A stretch of 64,000 nt of DNA, from positions 1-64,000 of IMG/VR virus record IMGVR_UViG_3300032294_002964. One strand, 5' to 3'. Under the pieces are notes generated by a model. It worked only from the letters and a program-made list of their open reading frames with translations, did no database searches and was not told the DNA's origin. Below are positions 51,069 to 60,156 of the stretch, piece by piece. Source of the DNA: a virus. How positions within the stretch are numbered: the first letter of the stretch is position 1; each line of letters starts with the position of its first letter. The position numbers and the translations under genes were made by a program.

Positions 51069-52113
51069 AATTAGGTGATTCTTTTAATTTAGATAGAATT
51101 TCTCTCTCACTCGTCGAGATGTTTTGAGGAATCTTTATATTCATTCTGATAAATAAATCACCAATTGCACCTCTTAGATTAAGATCTGGAACACCCTTTC
51201 CTTGAAATCTCAGTACCTTTCCATGTTCAGTTCCAGGTTGAACTGAGAAGCTCATTTCACCATGTGGTGTTGATATTTTATATTCCTTTCCTAAAATTGC
51301 ATCGATAACTGAAACATATTGATCATAAACTAAATTATTATTTTCTCTTTTAAAAAAAGGATCTTGTTTCTCTTCTATGTGAATAATTAAGTCACCTGGT
51401 TGTCCTAACTTTATCCAATTTCCCATTTGATTCATTGATAAGTTTACACCACCAACTGCACCACTTGGTATTTTTATATCTACTGTTTCTTCTTTAGGAA
51501 CAGTTCCCTGACCTCTACAATTATTACAATTTGTTTTAGTAATTTGTCCGTGACCATTGCAAGAGGTACAATTAATTATCTGTTGAATTGTACCAAATGG
51601 AGTTTGTTGAACAACTCTTCTTTGTCCAGTTCCTTGACAAATACCACAATTTGTTAAATCTCTACCACCATACCCATCGCAAGTATTACACTTAACTTGT
51701 CTTGTATATCTAAGTGTTTTATCAACACCTTTTATAATATCACCGATAGTTACATCAACTTTTATTCTAAGATCGTTTCCTCTTCTATTTTGTCTTTGAG
51801 AATTCATATTTCCAAATCCAAAAATATCACCAAATCTTGAAAAGATATCATCCATTCCGAATCCACCAAATGGACTTCCACCTCCTCCAAAATTACCACC
51901 TACAGAACCATATGTGTCATATTCTTGTTTCTTTTGTGGATCTGATAATACATCAAATGCCTCAGCACATTCTTTAAACTTTTCTTCAGCTGTAGAATCA
52001 CCTGGATTTTTATCCGGATGATACTTCATAGCCATCTTTCTATATGATTTTTTTATTTCATCAGCTGATGATCCTCTATCAACTTCAAGTATTTGATAAT
52101 AATCTTTACTCAT
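51061..52113 (-). CDS. dnaJ: DnaJ co-chaperone
   Basis: 350 aa, full length. J domain 1-65 with YHPDKNPG; Gly/Phe-rich linker (about 70-95); four zinc repeats CNTCDGYG, CGICQGTG, CTSCNGHG and CNNCRGQG (about 135-195); then the substrate-binding C-terminal domains. It brings clients to DnaK and stimulates its ATPase. It is the last gene of a dnaJ / unknown / grpE / unknown run on this strand, with dnaK 3.3 kb away on the same strand. Confidence 0.96.
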   Translation of the reverse strand: MSKDYYQILEVDRGSSADEIKKSYRKMAMKYHPDKNPGDSTAEEKFKECAEAFDVLSDPQKKQEYDTYGSVGGNFGGGGSPFGGFGMDDIFSRFGDIFGFGNMNSQRQNRRGNDLRIKVDVTIGDIIKGVDKTLRYTRQVKCNTCDGYGGRDLTNCGICQGTGQRRVVQQTPFGTIQQIINCTSCNGHGQITKTNCNNCRGQGTVPKEETVDIKIPSGAVGGVNLSMNQMGNWIKLGQPGDLIIHIEEKQDPFFKRENNNLVYDQYVSVIDAILGKEYKISTPHGEMSFSVQPGTEHGKVLRFQGKGVPDLNLRGAIGDLFIRMNIKIPQNISTSEREILSKLKESPNFN

Positions 52114-52157
52114 ATTTTAATTATTCTTTTTATTTTATTTTAACAAAAATTATACCA

Positions 52158-52688
52158 CTATATACTTAGATGTCTGGATAATTTTATATCTCTAATTTCT
52201 TTTTTCATCTCATCAACTGAAATAGAAGCTAAATAACTAATTTTAGATCCTATATAATCTTCTACTATTAAGGTTAGAATTTCAGAATTAGTATCAATAT
52301 TTTCAAAGTCATTTAATTTATCATGATTTTTTAAAAATTTATTTGATAAGAACTCCAAAAATTCTCTTAAATTAAATTGCAATTGATACAATTCAAGTCT
52401 ATAGTTATGTATCTCACCCGGTACTGATGAGAAAATACCTGGCTTATTAATAAAAAACATAGAATAAGCTCTTCTAAGAGTCGGTAGTATATACTCAATT
52501 GGACTATTAGAGTTCTCTATTTTTTTATAGAAAACTGGATCGGTAAATAAATCATAGTGTAAAGTTGTGGAGTCTTTAAATAACTCTTTAAGGTGTTTAA
52601 CATCCTCTGTGTTATTTATTCCTCCACACAATGTGCTATAAAGAATCTCATTATCTAAGTCCTTTAATGATTTAAAGTCACCACTCAT
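52158..52688 (-). CDS. hypothetical protein within the chaperone run
   Basis: 176 aa, mainly helical. Not recognised. It overlaps grpE by 4 bases and lies 44 bases from dnaJ. Its place between two chaperone genes suggests a link with them, or simply a shared transcript. Confidence 0.78.
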   Translation of the reverse strand: MSGDFKSLKDLDNEILYSTLCGGINNTEDVKHLKELFKDSTTLHYDLFTDPVFYKKIENSNSPIEYILPTLRRAYSMFFINKPGIFSSVPGEIHNYRLELYQLQFNLREFLEFLSNKFLKNHDKLNDFENIDTNSEILTLIVEDYIGSKISYLASISVDEMKKEIRDIKLSRHLSI

Positions 52689-53188
52689 TTTGATAAAATA
52701 ACTTTTGGATATCTAAATGGCTTACCATTTATTGTATATCCTTTTGATACAACATCAATTATTTTTTTCTCACCAGTCTCTAACATTGAAACCACCTCGT
52801 GTAAATCAGAATCGTATGTCTCTGTTTGAATTTCTTCAATTCCTTGATTTTTCAAAAAATTATGAACTTTATTAAGAATAATATTAATTCCCTCAGATTC
52901 ACCAATTGATTTTTTTGCTATGTGTAAATCATTATCTAAATCAAGAATTGAATTTAACATTTTACCCTTAGTGCTAATTACTAATTCTTCTTTTTCTTTT
53001 TGAACACGCTTCTTATAGTTTTCAAATTCAGCATAGAGTCTCATGTATGAGTCTTTTGATTTAATCTCAGCATACTCATCCATTATCTCATTTAAAACTA
53101 ATTCACCTGCTTCATCGTGAATAATTTTGAACTTCTTATTATCCTCACCAAGAAGTTTCTTTTCTCTTAAAAATTCTACTGTATCCAT
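52685..53188 (-). CDS. grpE: GrpE nucleotide exchange factor
   Basis: 167 aa. MRLYAEFENYKKRVQKEKEE is the long-helix hallmark of GrpE; ILDLDNDLHIAKK and the C-terminal beta wing (EVVSMLETGEKKIIDVVSKGY) complete it. It releases ADP from DnaK. The N-terminal part is unusual: about 40 residues with a charged helical leader in place of the normal disordered one. Confidence 0.93.
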   Translation of the reverse strand: MDTVEFLREKKLLGEDNKKFKIIHDEAGELVLNEIMDEYAEIKSKDSYMRLYAEFENYKKRVQKEKEELVISTKGKMLNSILDLDNDLHIAKKSIGESEGINIILNKVHNFLKNQGIEEIQTETYDSDLHEVVSMLETGEKKIIDVVSKGYTINGKPFRYPKVILSK

Positions 53189-53189
53189 A

Positions 53190-53675
53190 TTAATAATTAA
53201 ATGAAAGTAATTTTTTTACATTATTTGAAACAACAAACTCATAAGTACCAAATTGGTCAGATACTTTCTGAACATCTAATTTTTCTATTTTAATTTTGAA
53301 ATCATCGATGTAGTCAACAAGCTCTGATAATGACTGCTTATATACACTGTTTGGAATCCAATAGTCTGGAAACTTATCTAAGAACTTATCTACAAAAATT
53401 TCTAATGCTTTTTTTCTAATCAATACTTGATTATTGTTATTTATAGACTTATTAGCTAGGAAATCTACAAGATAAGTATTAAACTTATGTATTAAGTTAT
53501 CGGTCTCAATCACCTTTAATAATCCAACAACTAATGCGTCTCTTTCTGATATTTCAAATTCTTTATTCTCTTTTAATATTTTTTCACCTTCTTTGTCAGA
53601 TCCAACTACATAGTAAACATAGTGATCCCAAAGGCATCTTCGTACCAAATCTTCTGGTGTAACTTTTATATTCAT
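53190..53675 (-). CDS. hypothetical protein
   Basis: 161 aa, helical, with an acidic N-terminal half. Not recognised. Its stop is one base before the grpE start, so it belongs to the chaperone run and is its first gene. The divergent spacer upstream holds a 16-bp palindrome. Confidence 0.78.
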   Translation of the reverse strand: MNIKVTPEDLVRRCLWDHYVYYVVGSDKEGEKILKENKEFEISERDALVVGLLKVIETDNLIHKFNTYLVDFLANKSINNNNQVLIRKKALEIFVDKFLDKFPDYWIPNSVYKQSLSELVDYIDDFKIKIEKLDVQKVSDQFGTYEFVVSNNVKKLLSFNY

Positions 53676-53779
53676 TAACGGATATTATAATTTTATATTT
53701 ATAAGGCTAAATAAGGCAAAAGTTGAATATTAAAATCATCTGAAAAAACTTTGAAAAAATCACATTTTTAATAAAAAAA

Positions 53780-53795
53780 ATGTTATATATAACAT
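53780..53795. promoter_or_regulatory. 16-bp perfect palindrome in divergent spacer
   Basis: ATGTTATATATAACAT, between the chaperone run (start 53675) and the gene at 53832. A candidate operator for either side, although AT-only palindromes also arise by chance in such AT-rich DNA. Confidence 0.4.
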
Positions 53796-53831
53796 ATTAT
53801 AAAAATAACAAAAAAATAACATTTAAATGAG

Positions 53832-54065
53832 TTGAAAGACCTTATCCAAACTGAGGTTGACACACCTGACGGTGTGGGCCTCCTTGAACAAATTTACGTG
53901 ACTGAACTTGGTCATGTTATGGCAAGAATTTATTACAGAAAAAAAGGTATCTGGATAAATAAAAAAATTACATCTCTCAATTCACTTTTAGAAGGAACTG
54001 GTATAATCTCTACAGGTGAATATAAGGTCAAAAAAAGTAAATTACATAAAACTAATTATGGCTGA
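53832..54065 (+). CDS. small basic protein (TTG start)
   Basis: 77 aa read from TTG 53832; the ATG at 53827 is followed at once by a stop. Beta-rich N-terminal 45 residues (VGLLEQIYVTELGHVMARIYYRKK) resemble small SH3-like or DUF domains that appear in DUF-rich phage genomes. The start is uncertain. The C-terminus is Lys-rich. Confidence 0.6.
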   Translation: MKDLIQTEVDTPDGVGLLEQIYVTELGHVMARIYYRKKGIWINKKITSLNSLLEGTGIISTGEYKVKKSKLHKTNYG

Positions 54066-54086
54066 CTGACAAATCAACTTAAAGAT

Positions 54087-54098
54087 TTAATATATAAA
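54087..54098 (+). promoter_or_regulatory. TTAATATATAAA motif (candidate late promoter)
   Basis: Exact 12-base motif, 20 bases before ATG 54119, continuing as TAAATAAA (contains TATAAATA). Confidence 0.6.
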
Positions 54099-54118
54099 TA
54101 AAATTATTTAACTATTAA

Positions 54119-55357
54119 ATGATTAGTTATTCAGAATATTTACTTGAAAAAAAGCTAGAAAAACTCTTTGAGTCTAATATTAAGTTCTCAAAGGGTTTTT
54201 TGGGTGCATTAAACTCCATAGATACACCATTATCTAAAAAAATAATGTCATTGCAAAATAATGATGTTGATGTTCAATACAACTATATTGATGTTACTGA
54301 AGAAAATGATAGTGTGAGTTTCACACCTGATAGAAAAGCTCAAGAAATAATAGCTGGTAAAGAAGAAGTATATAAAGTGGTTGATAGTGGAAGATATTTA
54401 ACAAATTCTGAAAGAAATCAACATATCTATGATAGACTAAATCATGAAAGACCTGAAAGTGTTTATCAACCAGAGGTTGGAACAGTTGGTAAAATATTAG
54501 GTGAAACTACTGGAACAACTGGTAAAATATACTGTCTTTTTGAGTGTACGAGTGAGGGTGATAAAGGTAAAAGAACAATTATAAACAAAGAGGCTTTAGA
54601 GTCTTATGATGCCAGCTTTGACAAAGTTTGGAGCACAAGTAGAAATAAGATAAAAATAGGAAGAGTTATTAGAGCTCTTCTTAGAGCAGCTGGTATCCAA
54701 TCAAATGATGCTGAAATTGAAAAGTTTGTAAATCAATACAAATCTACAATTGATATTATCAATGACGCATTCAATAAATTTGATGTTGTCAAGGCTTTTG
54801 ATATTATACACTGGTACAATTATGAAAATTATACTTATGGGACAAATAAGGGGACTTTAGGAAGTTCTTGTATGGCAGAAGTTCCAGATTCTTGGCTTTA
54901 TATTTATAGAGCTAATCCAGATATTTGTAATTTGGTTATACTATATGATGAAAGTGGTAAAATCCAAGATGGTAAATATAAATCTGAAAAGATAATAGGA
55001 AGAGCACTTCTTTGGACAACAAGAGATGGATATAAATTCATGGATAGAATTTACACTGCAAAAGATAGTGATATTGATCTATTCAAAAAATTTGCAGATA
55101 GAAATGGCTGGTGGTCTAAAAGAAATCAAAATTCAGGAAGCGGATTTTCAATTGAAAAGGGCGCTGAGGTTAAAAGTACACCAACTATAATAGTTGATCT
55201 TCAAAAATGGGATGATGAATTTCCATATCTTGATTCACTCATGTATTTAAATAATGAAACTGGTGAAATTTCAAACGATGGTGAATCTATAAAAGCAAAT
55301 TATCTATTACAAAGTACAAGTGGTGGATATGATGAAATAGAAGAGGATGATTATTAA
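54119..55357 (+). CDS. large unrecognised protein with CTS-like N-terminus
   Basis: 412 aa. Start MISYSEYLLEKKLEKLFESN has two possible cuts, L8-L9-E10 or L16-F17-E18 followed by S. The body has a block around NYTYGTNKGTLGSSCMAEV, then WLYIYRANPDICNLVILYDESG and GRALLWTTRDGYKFMDRIY, which I associate with uncharacterised proteins of large phages; a Gly-Ser-Ser-Cys could be catalytic. The C-terminus is acidic (DEIEEDDY). Only gene of this type on the + strand. Driven by an exact late-type motif, so probably a virion cargo protein. Confidence 0.85.
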   Translation: MISYSEYLLEKKLEKLFESNIKFSKGFLGALNSIDTPLSKKIMSLQNNDVDVQYNYIDVTEENDSVSFTPDRKAQEIIAGKEEVYKVVDSGRYLTNSERNQHIYDRLNHERPESVYQPEVGTVGKILGETTGTTGKIYCLFECTSEGDKGKRTIINKEALESYDASFDKVWSTSRNKIKIGRVIRALLRAAGIQSNDAEIEKFVNQYKSTIDIINDAFNKFDVVKAFDIIHWYNYENYTYGTNKGTLGSSCMAEVPDSWLYIYRANPDICNLVILYDESGKIQDGKYKSEKIIGRALLWTTRDGYKFMDRIYTAKDSDIDLFKKFADRNGWWSKRNQNSGSGFSIEKGAEVKSTPTIIVDLQKWDDEFPYLDSLMYLNNETGEISNDGESIKANYLLQSTSGGYDEIEEDDY

Positions 55358-55362
55358 AAATA

Positions 55363-55391
55363 AAAAAACCCACTCAAATGAGTGGGTTTTT
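55363..55391. terminator. bidirectional terminator, copy 3 of a recurrent hairpin
   Basis: CCCACTCAAATGAGTGGG (55369-55386) with flanking A and T runs, between convergent genes (54119 and dnaK). Same 18 bases as at 19201. Confidence 0.9.
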
Positions 55392-55395
55392 AGTT

Positions 55396-57267
55396 TTACT
55401 TAACTTCTTCAAAGTTTATGTCTTCTGCTTGAGGTTGACCATCTTGTTGTGGTTCTTGAGTAGAAGCCTGTGAATACAAGTTTGTACTAATTTTATTCCA
55501 AGATTCATTTAGTTTTTCCATCTCAGAATCAATCTTAGTAATATCTTGATCTTTATGAGCTGTTCTCAATTCATTTAAAATTGAGTTCAACTCAGTCTTA
55601 TCATCTTCGGTCAATTTCTCATCAAACTCTTTAATTTGTTTTTCTGTTTGGAAAATCATATTATCAGCTTGATTTAATTTATCTACTTTCTCTTTCTCAA
55701 GTCTATCAGATTCAGCATTTGCTTCAGCTTCCGCCTTCATTCTTTCGATTTCTTCTTTAGAAAGTTGAGATCCACCTTCAATTCGTATTTTATTTTCTTT
55801 ACCAGTTGCCTGATCTTTTGCAGTTACTGAAAGTATGCCATTAGCATCAATGTCAATTGTACATTCAATTTTTGGAACACCGCGAGGTGCTGACATGATT
55901 CCATCAAGATGGAATCTACCAAGTGAACGATTATCACGAGCCATTGGTCTTTCACCTTGTAGTACATGTATTTCTACGGAAGGTTGGTTATCAGATGCTG
56001 TAGAGAATACTTCAGATTTACGAGTTGGTATAGTAGTGTTAGCTTCAATTAGTTTTGTAAATACACCACCCATAGTCTCAATACCTAAAGAAAGTGGAGT
56101 AACATCTAAAAGAAGGACATCAGTGATGTTTCCAGTTAATACTGCTCCTTGAATAGCCGCTCCAATAGCAACAACTTCATCAGGATTTACAGATTTATTT
56201 GGCTTTTTACCAAAATTTTTCTCAATTGCCTCTTGAATTGATGGAATTCTTGTTGACCCACCAACTAAAATAATTTCATCAATGTCTGATGCCTTTATCT
56301 TTGCATTTGTGAGTGCATTTTTAGCACATTGAATAGCTCTATCAACAAGTGATGATGTCAATTGTTCAAATTTAGACCTTGTCATTTTCTTAACAAAGTG
56401 TAGAGGCATTCCATCTTTTGCAGTAATATAAGGAAGATTAATTTCACTTTCTGTTGTTGAACTTAATTCAATCTTAGCTTTCTCAGCGGCATCTTTTAAT
56501 CTTTGAAGGGCCATTGGATCTTTAGAAAGATCCATTGAGTTTTCAGATTTAAACTCTTCAACCATCCAGTTAATAATAGCATTGTCGAAATCGTCACCAC
56601 CTAAGTGAACATCACCATCAGTAGATTTTACTTCAAAAACACCGTCACCGATTTCAAGTACTGATACATCGTGTGTACCACCACCACAGTCAAATACTAA
56701 AATTTTAGCATCTTTATTCTTTTTATCAAGGCCATATGCCAAAGCTGCAGCAGTTGGTTCATTGATAATACGCTCAACTTCAAGACCAGCTATTTTACCA
56801 GCCTCAATAGTTGCAGTTCTTTCAGCATCTCCAAAATATGCGGGTACAGTAATAACTGCTCTTGTAACTTCGTGACCAAGATAGTCCTCTGCAGTTTTTT
56901 TCATTTTTTGAAGAATCATCGCTGAAATTTCCTGAGGAGTATACTTGCGATCATCGATTTGAACTGCCGGAACATTATTACCAGTTTTAACTACTTTATA
57001 AGGTACTCTTTTGATTTCATCTGTGCAGATTGAAAAATCCTTACCAATGAATCTCTTAATAGAGTAAACTGTTTTTTCTGGGTTAGTTACTGCCTGTCTT
57101 TTGGCAGGATCTCCGATTTTACGATCTTTGTCAGTAAATCCAACAACTGATGGTGTTGTTCTCTTACCTTCTGAATTTGTGATTACAATTGGGTCATTTC
57201 CTTCAACCACAGCTACAGCACTGTTTGTGGTTCCCAAATCAATTCCTATAATTACGTTTTTGCTCAT
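55396..57267 (-). CDS. dnaK: DnaK (Hsp70) chaperone
   Basis: 623 aa, full length. Nucleotide-binding domain: [63 protein letters not shown]. Note CGGG where DLGGGT is usual (Cys for Leu). Substrate domain: [20 protein letters not shown]. Lid and a C-terminal tail ending NFEEVK. With DnaJ and GrpE it forms a complete Hsp70 cycle. Very similar in style to Bacteroidota host DnaK, which suggests capture from a host. Confidence 0.96.
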   Translation of the reverse strand: MSKNVIIGIDLGTTNSAVAVVEGNDPIVITNSEGKRTTPSVVGFTDKDRKIGDPAKRQAVTNPEKTVYSIKRFIGKDFSICTDEIKRVPYKVVKTGNNVPAVQIDDRKYTPQEISAMILQKMKKTAEDYLGHEVTRAVITVPAYFGDAERTATIEAGKIAGLEVERIINEPTAAALAYGLDKKNKDAKILVFDCGGGTHDVSVLEIGDGVFEVKSTDGDVHLGGDDFDNAIINWMVEEFKSENSMDLSKDPMALQRLKDAAEKAKIELSSTTESEINLPYITAKDGMPLHFVKKMTRSKFEQLTSSLVDRAIQCAKNALTNAKIKASDIDEIILVGGSTRIPSIQEAIEKNFGKKPNKSVNPDEVVAIGAAIQGAVLTGNITDVLLLDVTPLSLGIETMGGVFTKLIEANTTIPTRKSEVFSTASDNQPSVEIHVLQGERPMARDNRSLGRFHLDGIMSAPRGVPKIECTIDIDANGILSVTAKDQATGKENKIRIEGGSQLSKEEIERMKAEAEANAESDRLEKEKVDKLNQADNMIFQTEKQIKEFDEKLTEDDKTELNSILNELRTAHKDQDITKIDSEMEKLNESWNKISTNLYSQASTQEPQQDGQPQAEDINFEEVK

Positions 57268-57349
57268 ATAATTTATTTTTTTATAACTTGATTTTCAAAT
57301 TGTATGCCAAAAATTTAAATTAGTTTATTTTACTACATTTGACACATTG

Positions 57350-57368
57350 ATATGACATTTTGTCATAT
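57350..57368. promoter_or_regulatory. 8-bp inverted repeat upstream of dnaK
   Basis: ATATGACA-TTT-TGTCATAT, about 83 bases before the dnaK start and 49 bases after the end of the PKD gene on the same strand. No T-run follows, so it looks like an operator more than a terminator. No CIRCE element is seen. Confidence 0.4.
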
Positions 57369-57416
57369 TCATTTACAGTAGATTATTCTATGAAAAAAAT
57401 AATTAAAAGTTTAAAT

Positions 57417-60059
57417 TTATCTGACTAATGTTACTCTACCTCTATAAACGTGTGTAACATCGAAAACATCAGTTACAAAAAACTGATATGCATAAACATC
57501 TATTTGACAATCTACACCATTTAAAGTACCATCCCAAATAGGTGGTTCAGACGAAGTTTGATCAAAAATCTTCTCACCCCATCTATTAAATATTTGCATT
57601 GTAACACTTTTATAATTTGTACCCTTTCCATAAAATACTTCATTTCTTTTATCATCTGTTGGTGTAAAGGCATTTGGTATATAAAAAGTAAATATTGGAG
57701 TTACATTCACAGTACCATAAGAACTATCGACACAACCATATTGATTTTCTGCCAGTAGTGTTATTAAAAAATTACCTGAGTATAAATAAGAGTGTTGTGG
57801 ATTAGATAGAGAACTATAAGTACCATCTCCAAAATCCCAAGTGTAACTTGTAGCACCTACTGAATAATTTGTAAAACTTACTAAAGGATTATATTCATCA
57901 ACTTCAGTTGGAAATACAGTAAATCCAGCAGTCGGTGTCGGTCTAACTAAGATAATAGCTGGTGATGAATTTGAAGTACATCCATTTATGTTTGTAACTT
58001 GTAAAGTTACTTGATAAACTCCACTTGAATTATAAGTGTGTGTTGGGCTTTGTAAGCTTGAAAATTGACCATCTCCAAAACTCCAGTTCCAAGAATTTAT
58101 TATACCAGAAGAGGAGTCATTAAAATCCAGTGTTAATGGTGGACATCCAGCACCACTATTAGGAGTAAAAGATACAACCGGCAGTGGATTTATAACAATT
58201 GGACCTTGGTCAGTACCTACACAACCAAAATTTGATGTAGCCGTTAATGTAACATTAAATGTATTTGCTGATGTATAAGTGTGTGTTGGATTTGGTACAT
58301 TCGAAATTATATTGTCTCCAAAATTCCAAACATAATTTATAATTTGTGATGTTGGTGATATTGTACTTAAATTTGTAAATAGTATATCACTATTTACACA
58401 TTGATTACCAGAATTAGTAAAGTTAACAATAGGGTTAGGATATATTGTTACTGGATTAGTAATGTTTGATGAGCAGGATAAAGATCCATCAGTTGATAAA
58501 ACTAAAAGATTTACATTATATGTTCCTTCTGAAGAATATGTATATGTTGGATTTTGAAGAAGTGATGTTGATCCAAATTCTCCAAATGACCACAGATATT
58601 GATTAGATATTGACCAAGATGGTGTTTGTGAATTATTTAAAAATTGTGTCTGAATACCTTGACAATTATTTTGAGCTAAAAAGCTAGAAACTGGATTTTG
58701 CCTAATATTAACAACATCAGAAACTGTATCTCTACAACTTGTGCCTTGTATTCTAACTATTAAATCAACATTATATGTTCCAGAATTCGGATATGTATAA
58801 ATTGGAGATTGTAACTGTGATGAGATATTATTACCAAACAACCAAGTATATTCTATGTTATATCCAAACTCTGGTGGTGTTGTGTTTATAAATGATGTTG
58901 GATTTCCAAGACAATTATCATTTACCAAAAAGCTAGCTGTTGGAATTGGATAAACATTTATATTTTGCGATATTTGATCAGTGCAACCGTTATCAGTTAT
59001 AACTTCTAATGTGACAATATACGTACCTGGTGAGATGTATATATGTGATGGATTTGTTAATGTAGATGTTGTTCCATCCCCGAAATTCCATAAGTAAGTT
59101 CCTAATCCATTGTTAGAAATTGTACTTGTGTTTGTGAAATTGAAAGTACCCTCACACTCACCAGTATATGTAAAAGATGGTGTTGGTATTGTTGGCTCTA
59201 AAGCTGCTTCTAATGTTAATTCACAACCTGTAGTTGTTGTTATATAACAACTAAGTGTATCATATAGAGTTGGATCTACAGTTATACTTGGTGTTGTTTC
59301 ACCAGTTTCCCATAAATATGTTGCAAAACCAAATGGTGCCGATAATACGGCTTCGGATTGATTTAAACAGTATTGAACATTTATTTGATTTGGTGAGCAG
59401 GATATAGCATCTATATAAGCGTACCCAAAGTGTCCACCGAGTGAGCAGTCACCTGTTTCGAATTCCAAAGTAACGGTTTGGCCGACATATGCGCTCAAAT
59501 CAACAGAAACAGTTGACCAATCTCTCCAAGCGATATTAACGGGATCTCCCTGACTATCAATACTTGGGCAGCTTTGAAACCCTGGTAGGTTAGAGGCTGC
59601 TGTTACCATATATTCTGTACATTCTATTACACTACCGTCTGATCGTCTAACTCTTGAATTAAATCTTGGTTGTTCATCATCAGTATGTCCTGGATCTTCA
59701 AATACTACCGCATATGCATATTGAACTAGTGTACTTTGTGGAGTAACAATAAATGTAAACGATAGAGCCTCAGCTTCAGCTCCAATATTATCATTTCCTA
59801 ATCTAGCAGAGAAACTACCAGAATATACAGTTGATAGTCCACCACAAGTATTTGGATCTATACCTTGTGTCATTAGTGTTTGTCTACCATTTACAATTCC
59901 ATTATTTGGTAAAGCTATTGGACAACATTCACCTCTTCTACCTTGCCATCCAGTGAAATTACCTAGTTCGAAGTCAGCATTATAGCAACCTTGTGAGAAC
60001 AAGTTCAATGTCAGTATTAAAGACATCGCTAACATCAAATAACTTTTCCATAAAGACAT
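57417..60059 (-). CDS. PKD-repeat surface protein with T9SS type B C-terminal domain
   Basis: 880 aa. Signal peptide about 1-22 (SYLMLAMSLILTLNLFSQG). An N-terminal region (25-225) with paired cysteines has the look of a jelly-roll or MAM-like ligand domain. About six PKD repeats follow, marked by YLWNFGDGTTS, YTWLFGNN, YLWSFGEF, YVWNFGDN, WNWSFGDG and YTWDFGDG. The last 90 residues (FYIPNAFTPTDDKRNEVFYG, IFNRWGEKIFD, YAYQFFVTD) are the gliding-type C-terminal signal used by the Bacteroidota type IX secretion system. So it should be secreted and attached to the host cell surface. A late-type motif precedes it. Confidence 0.93.
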   Translation of the reverse strand: MSLWKSYLMLAMSLILTLNLFSQGCYNADFELGNFTGWQGRRGECCPIALPNNGIVNGRQTLMTQGIDPNTCGGLSTVYSGSFSARLGNDNIGAEAEALSFTFIVTPQSTLVQYAYAVVFEDPGHTDDEQPRFNSRVRRSDGSVIECTEYMVTAASNLPGFQSCPSIDSQGDPVNIAWRDWSTVSVDLSAYVGQTVTLEFETGDCSLGGHFGYAYIDAISCSPNQINVQYCLNQSEAVLSAPFGFATYLWETGETTPSITVDPTLYDTLSCYITTTTGCELTLEAALEPTIPTPSFTYTGECEGTFNFTNTSTISNNGLGTYLWNFGDGTTSTLTNPSHIYISPGTYIVTLEVITDNGCTDQISQNINVYPIPTASFLVNDNCLGNPTSFINTTPPEFGYNIEYTWLFGNNISSQLQSPIYTYPNSGTYNVDLIVRIQGTSCRDTVSDVVNIRQNPVSSFLAQNNCQGIQTQFLNNSQTPSWSISNQYLWSFGEFGSTSLLQNPTYTYSSEGTYNVNLLVLSTDGSLSCSSNITNPVTIYPNPIVNFTNSGNQCVNSDILFTNLSTISPTSQIINYVWNFGDNIISNVPNPTHTYTSANTFNVTLTATSNFGCVGTDQGPIVINPLPVVSFTPNSGAGCPPLTLDFNDSSSGIINSWNWSFGDGQFSSLQSPTHTYNSSGVYQVTLQVTNINGCTSNSSPAIILVRPTPTAGFTVFPTEVDEYNPLVSFTNYSVGATSYTWDFGDGTYSSLSNPQHSYLYSGNFLITLLAENQYGCVDSSYGTVNVTPIFTFYIPNAFTPTDDKRNEVFYGKGTNYKSVTMQIFNRWGEKIFDQTSSEPPIWDGTLNGVDCQIDVYAYQFFVTDVFDVTHVYRGRVTLVR

Positions 60060-60076
60060 TGGTATTAGTTCCTTGC

Positions 60077-60088
60077 ATTATATATTAA
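60077..60088 (-). promoter_or_regulatory. TTAATATATAAT motif (candidate late promoter)
   Basis: Minus-strand TTAATATATAAT, 17 bases before start 60059. Confidence 0.55.
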
Positions 60089-60130
60089 CTAAAAATTGTA
60101 ATATAGTACAAACTGTCTATTTTAAAAGAA

Positions 60131-60156
60131 AAAAGACAACTTTAAAAGTGTCTTAA
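60131..60156 (-). terminator. intrinsic terminator after the RNA ligase gene
   Basis: Minus-strand AAGACACTT pairs with AAGTTGTCTT with one bulged base, followed by a T-run. It overlaps the ligase stop and separates it from the PKD gene. Confidence 0.65.

Noticed and set aside
53821-53831. ATG start at 53827 for the small basic protein
   Set aside because: That frame stops after two codons (ATG AGT TGA); TTG 53832 is used instead, with low certainty.
57361-57420. Short reading frame starting at ATG 57390 on the + strand
   Set aside because: Only 12 codons, AT-rich, with no support.
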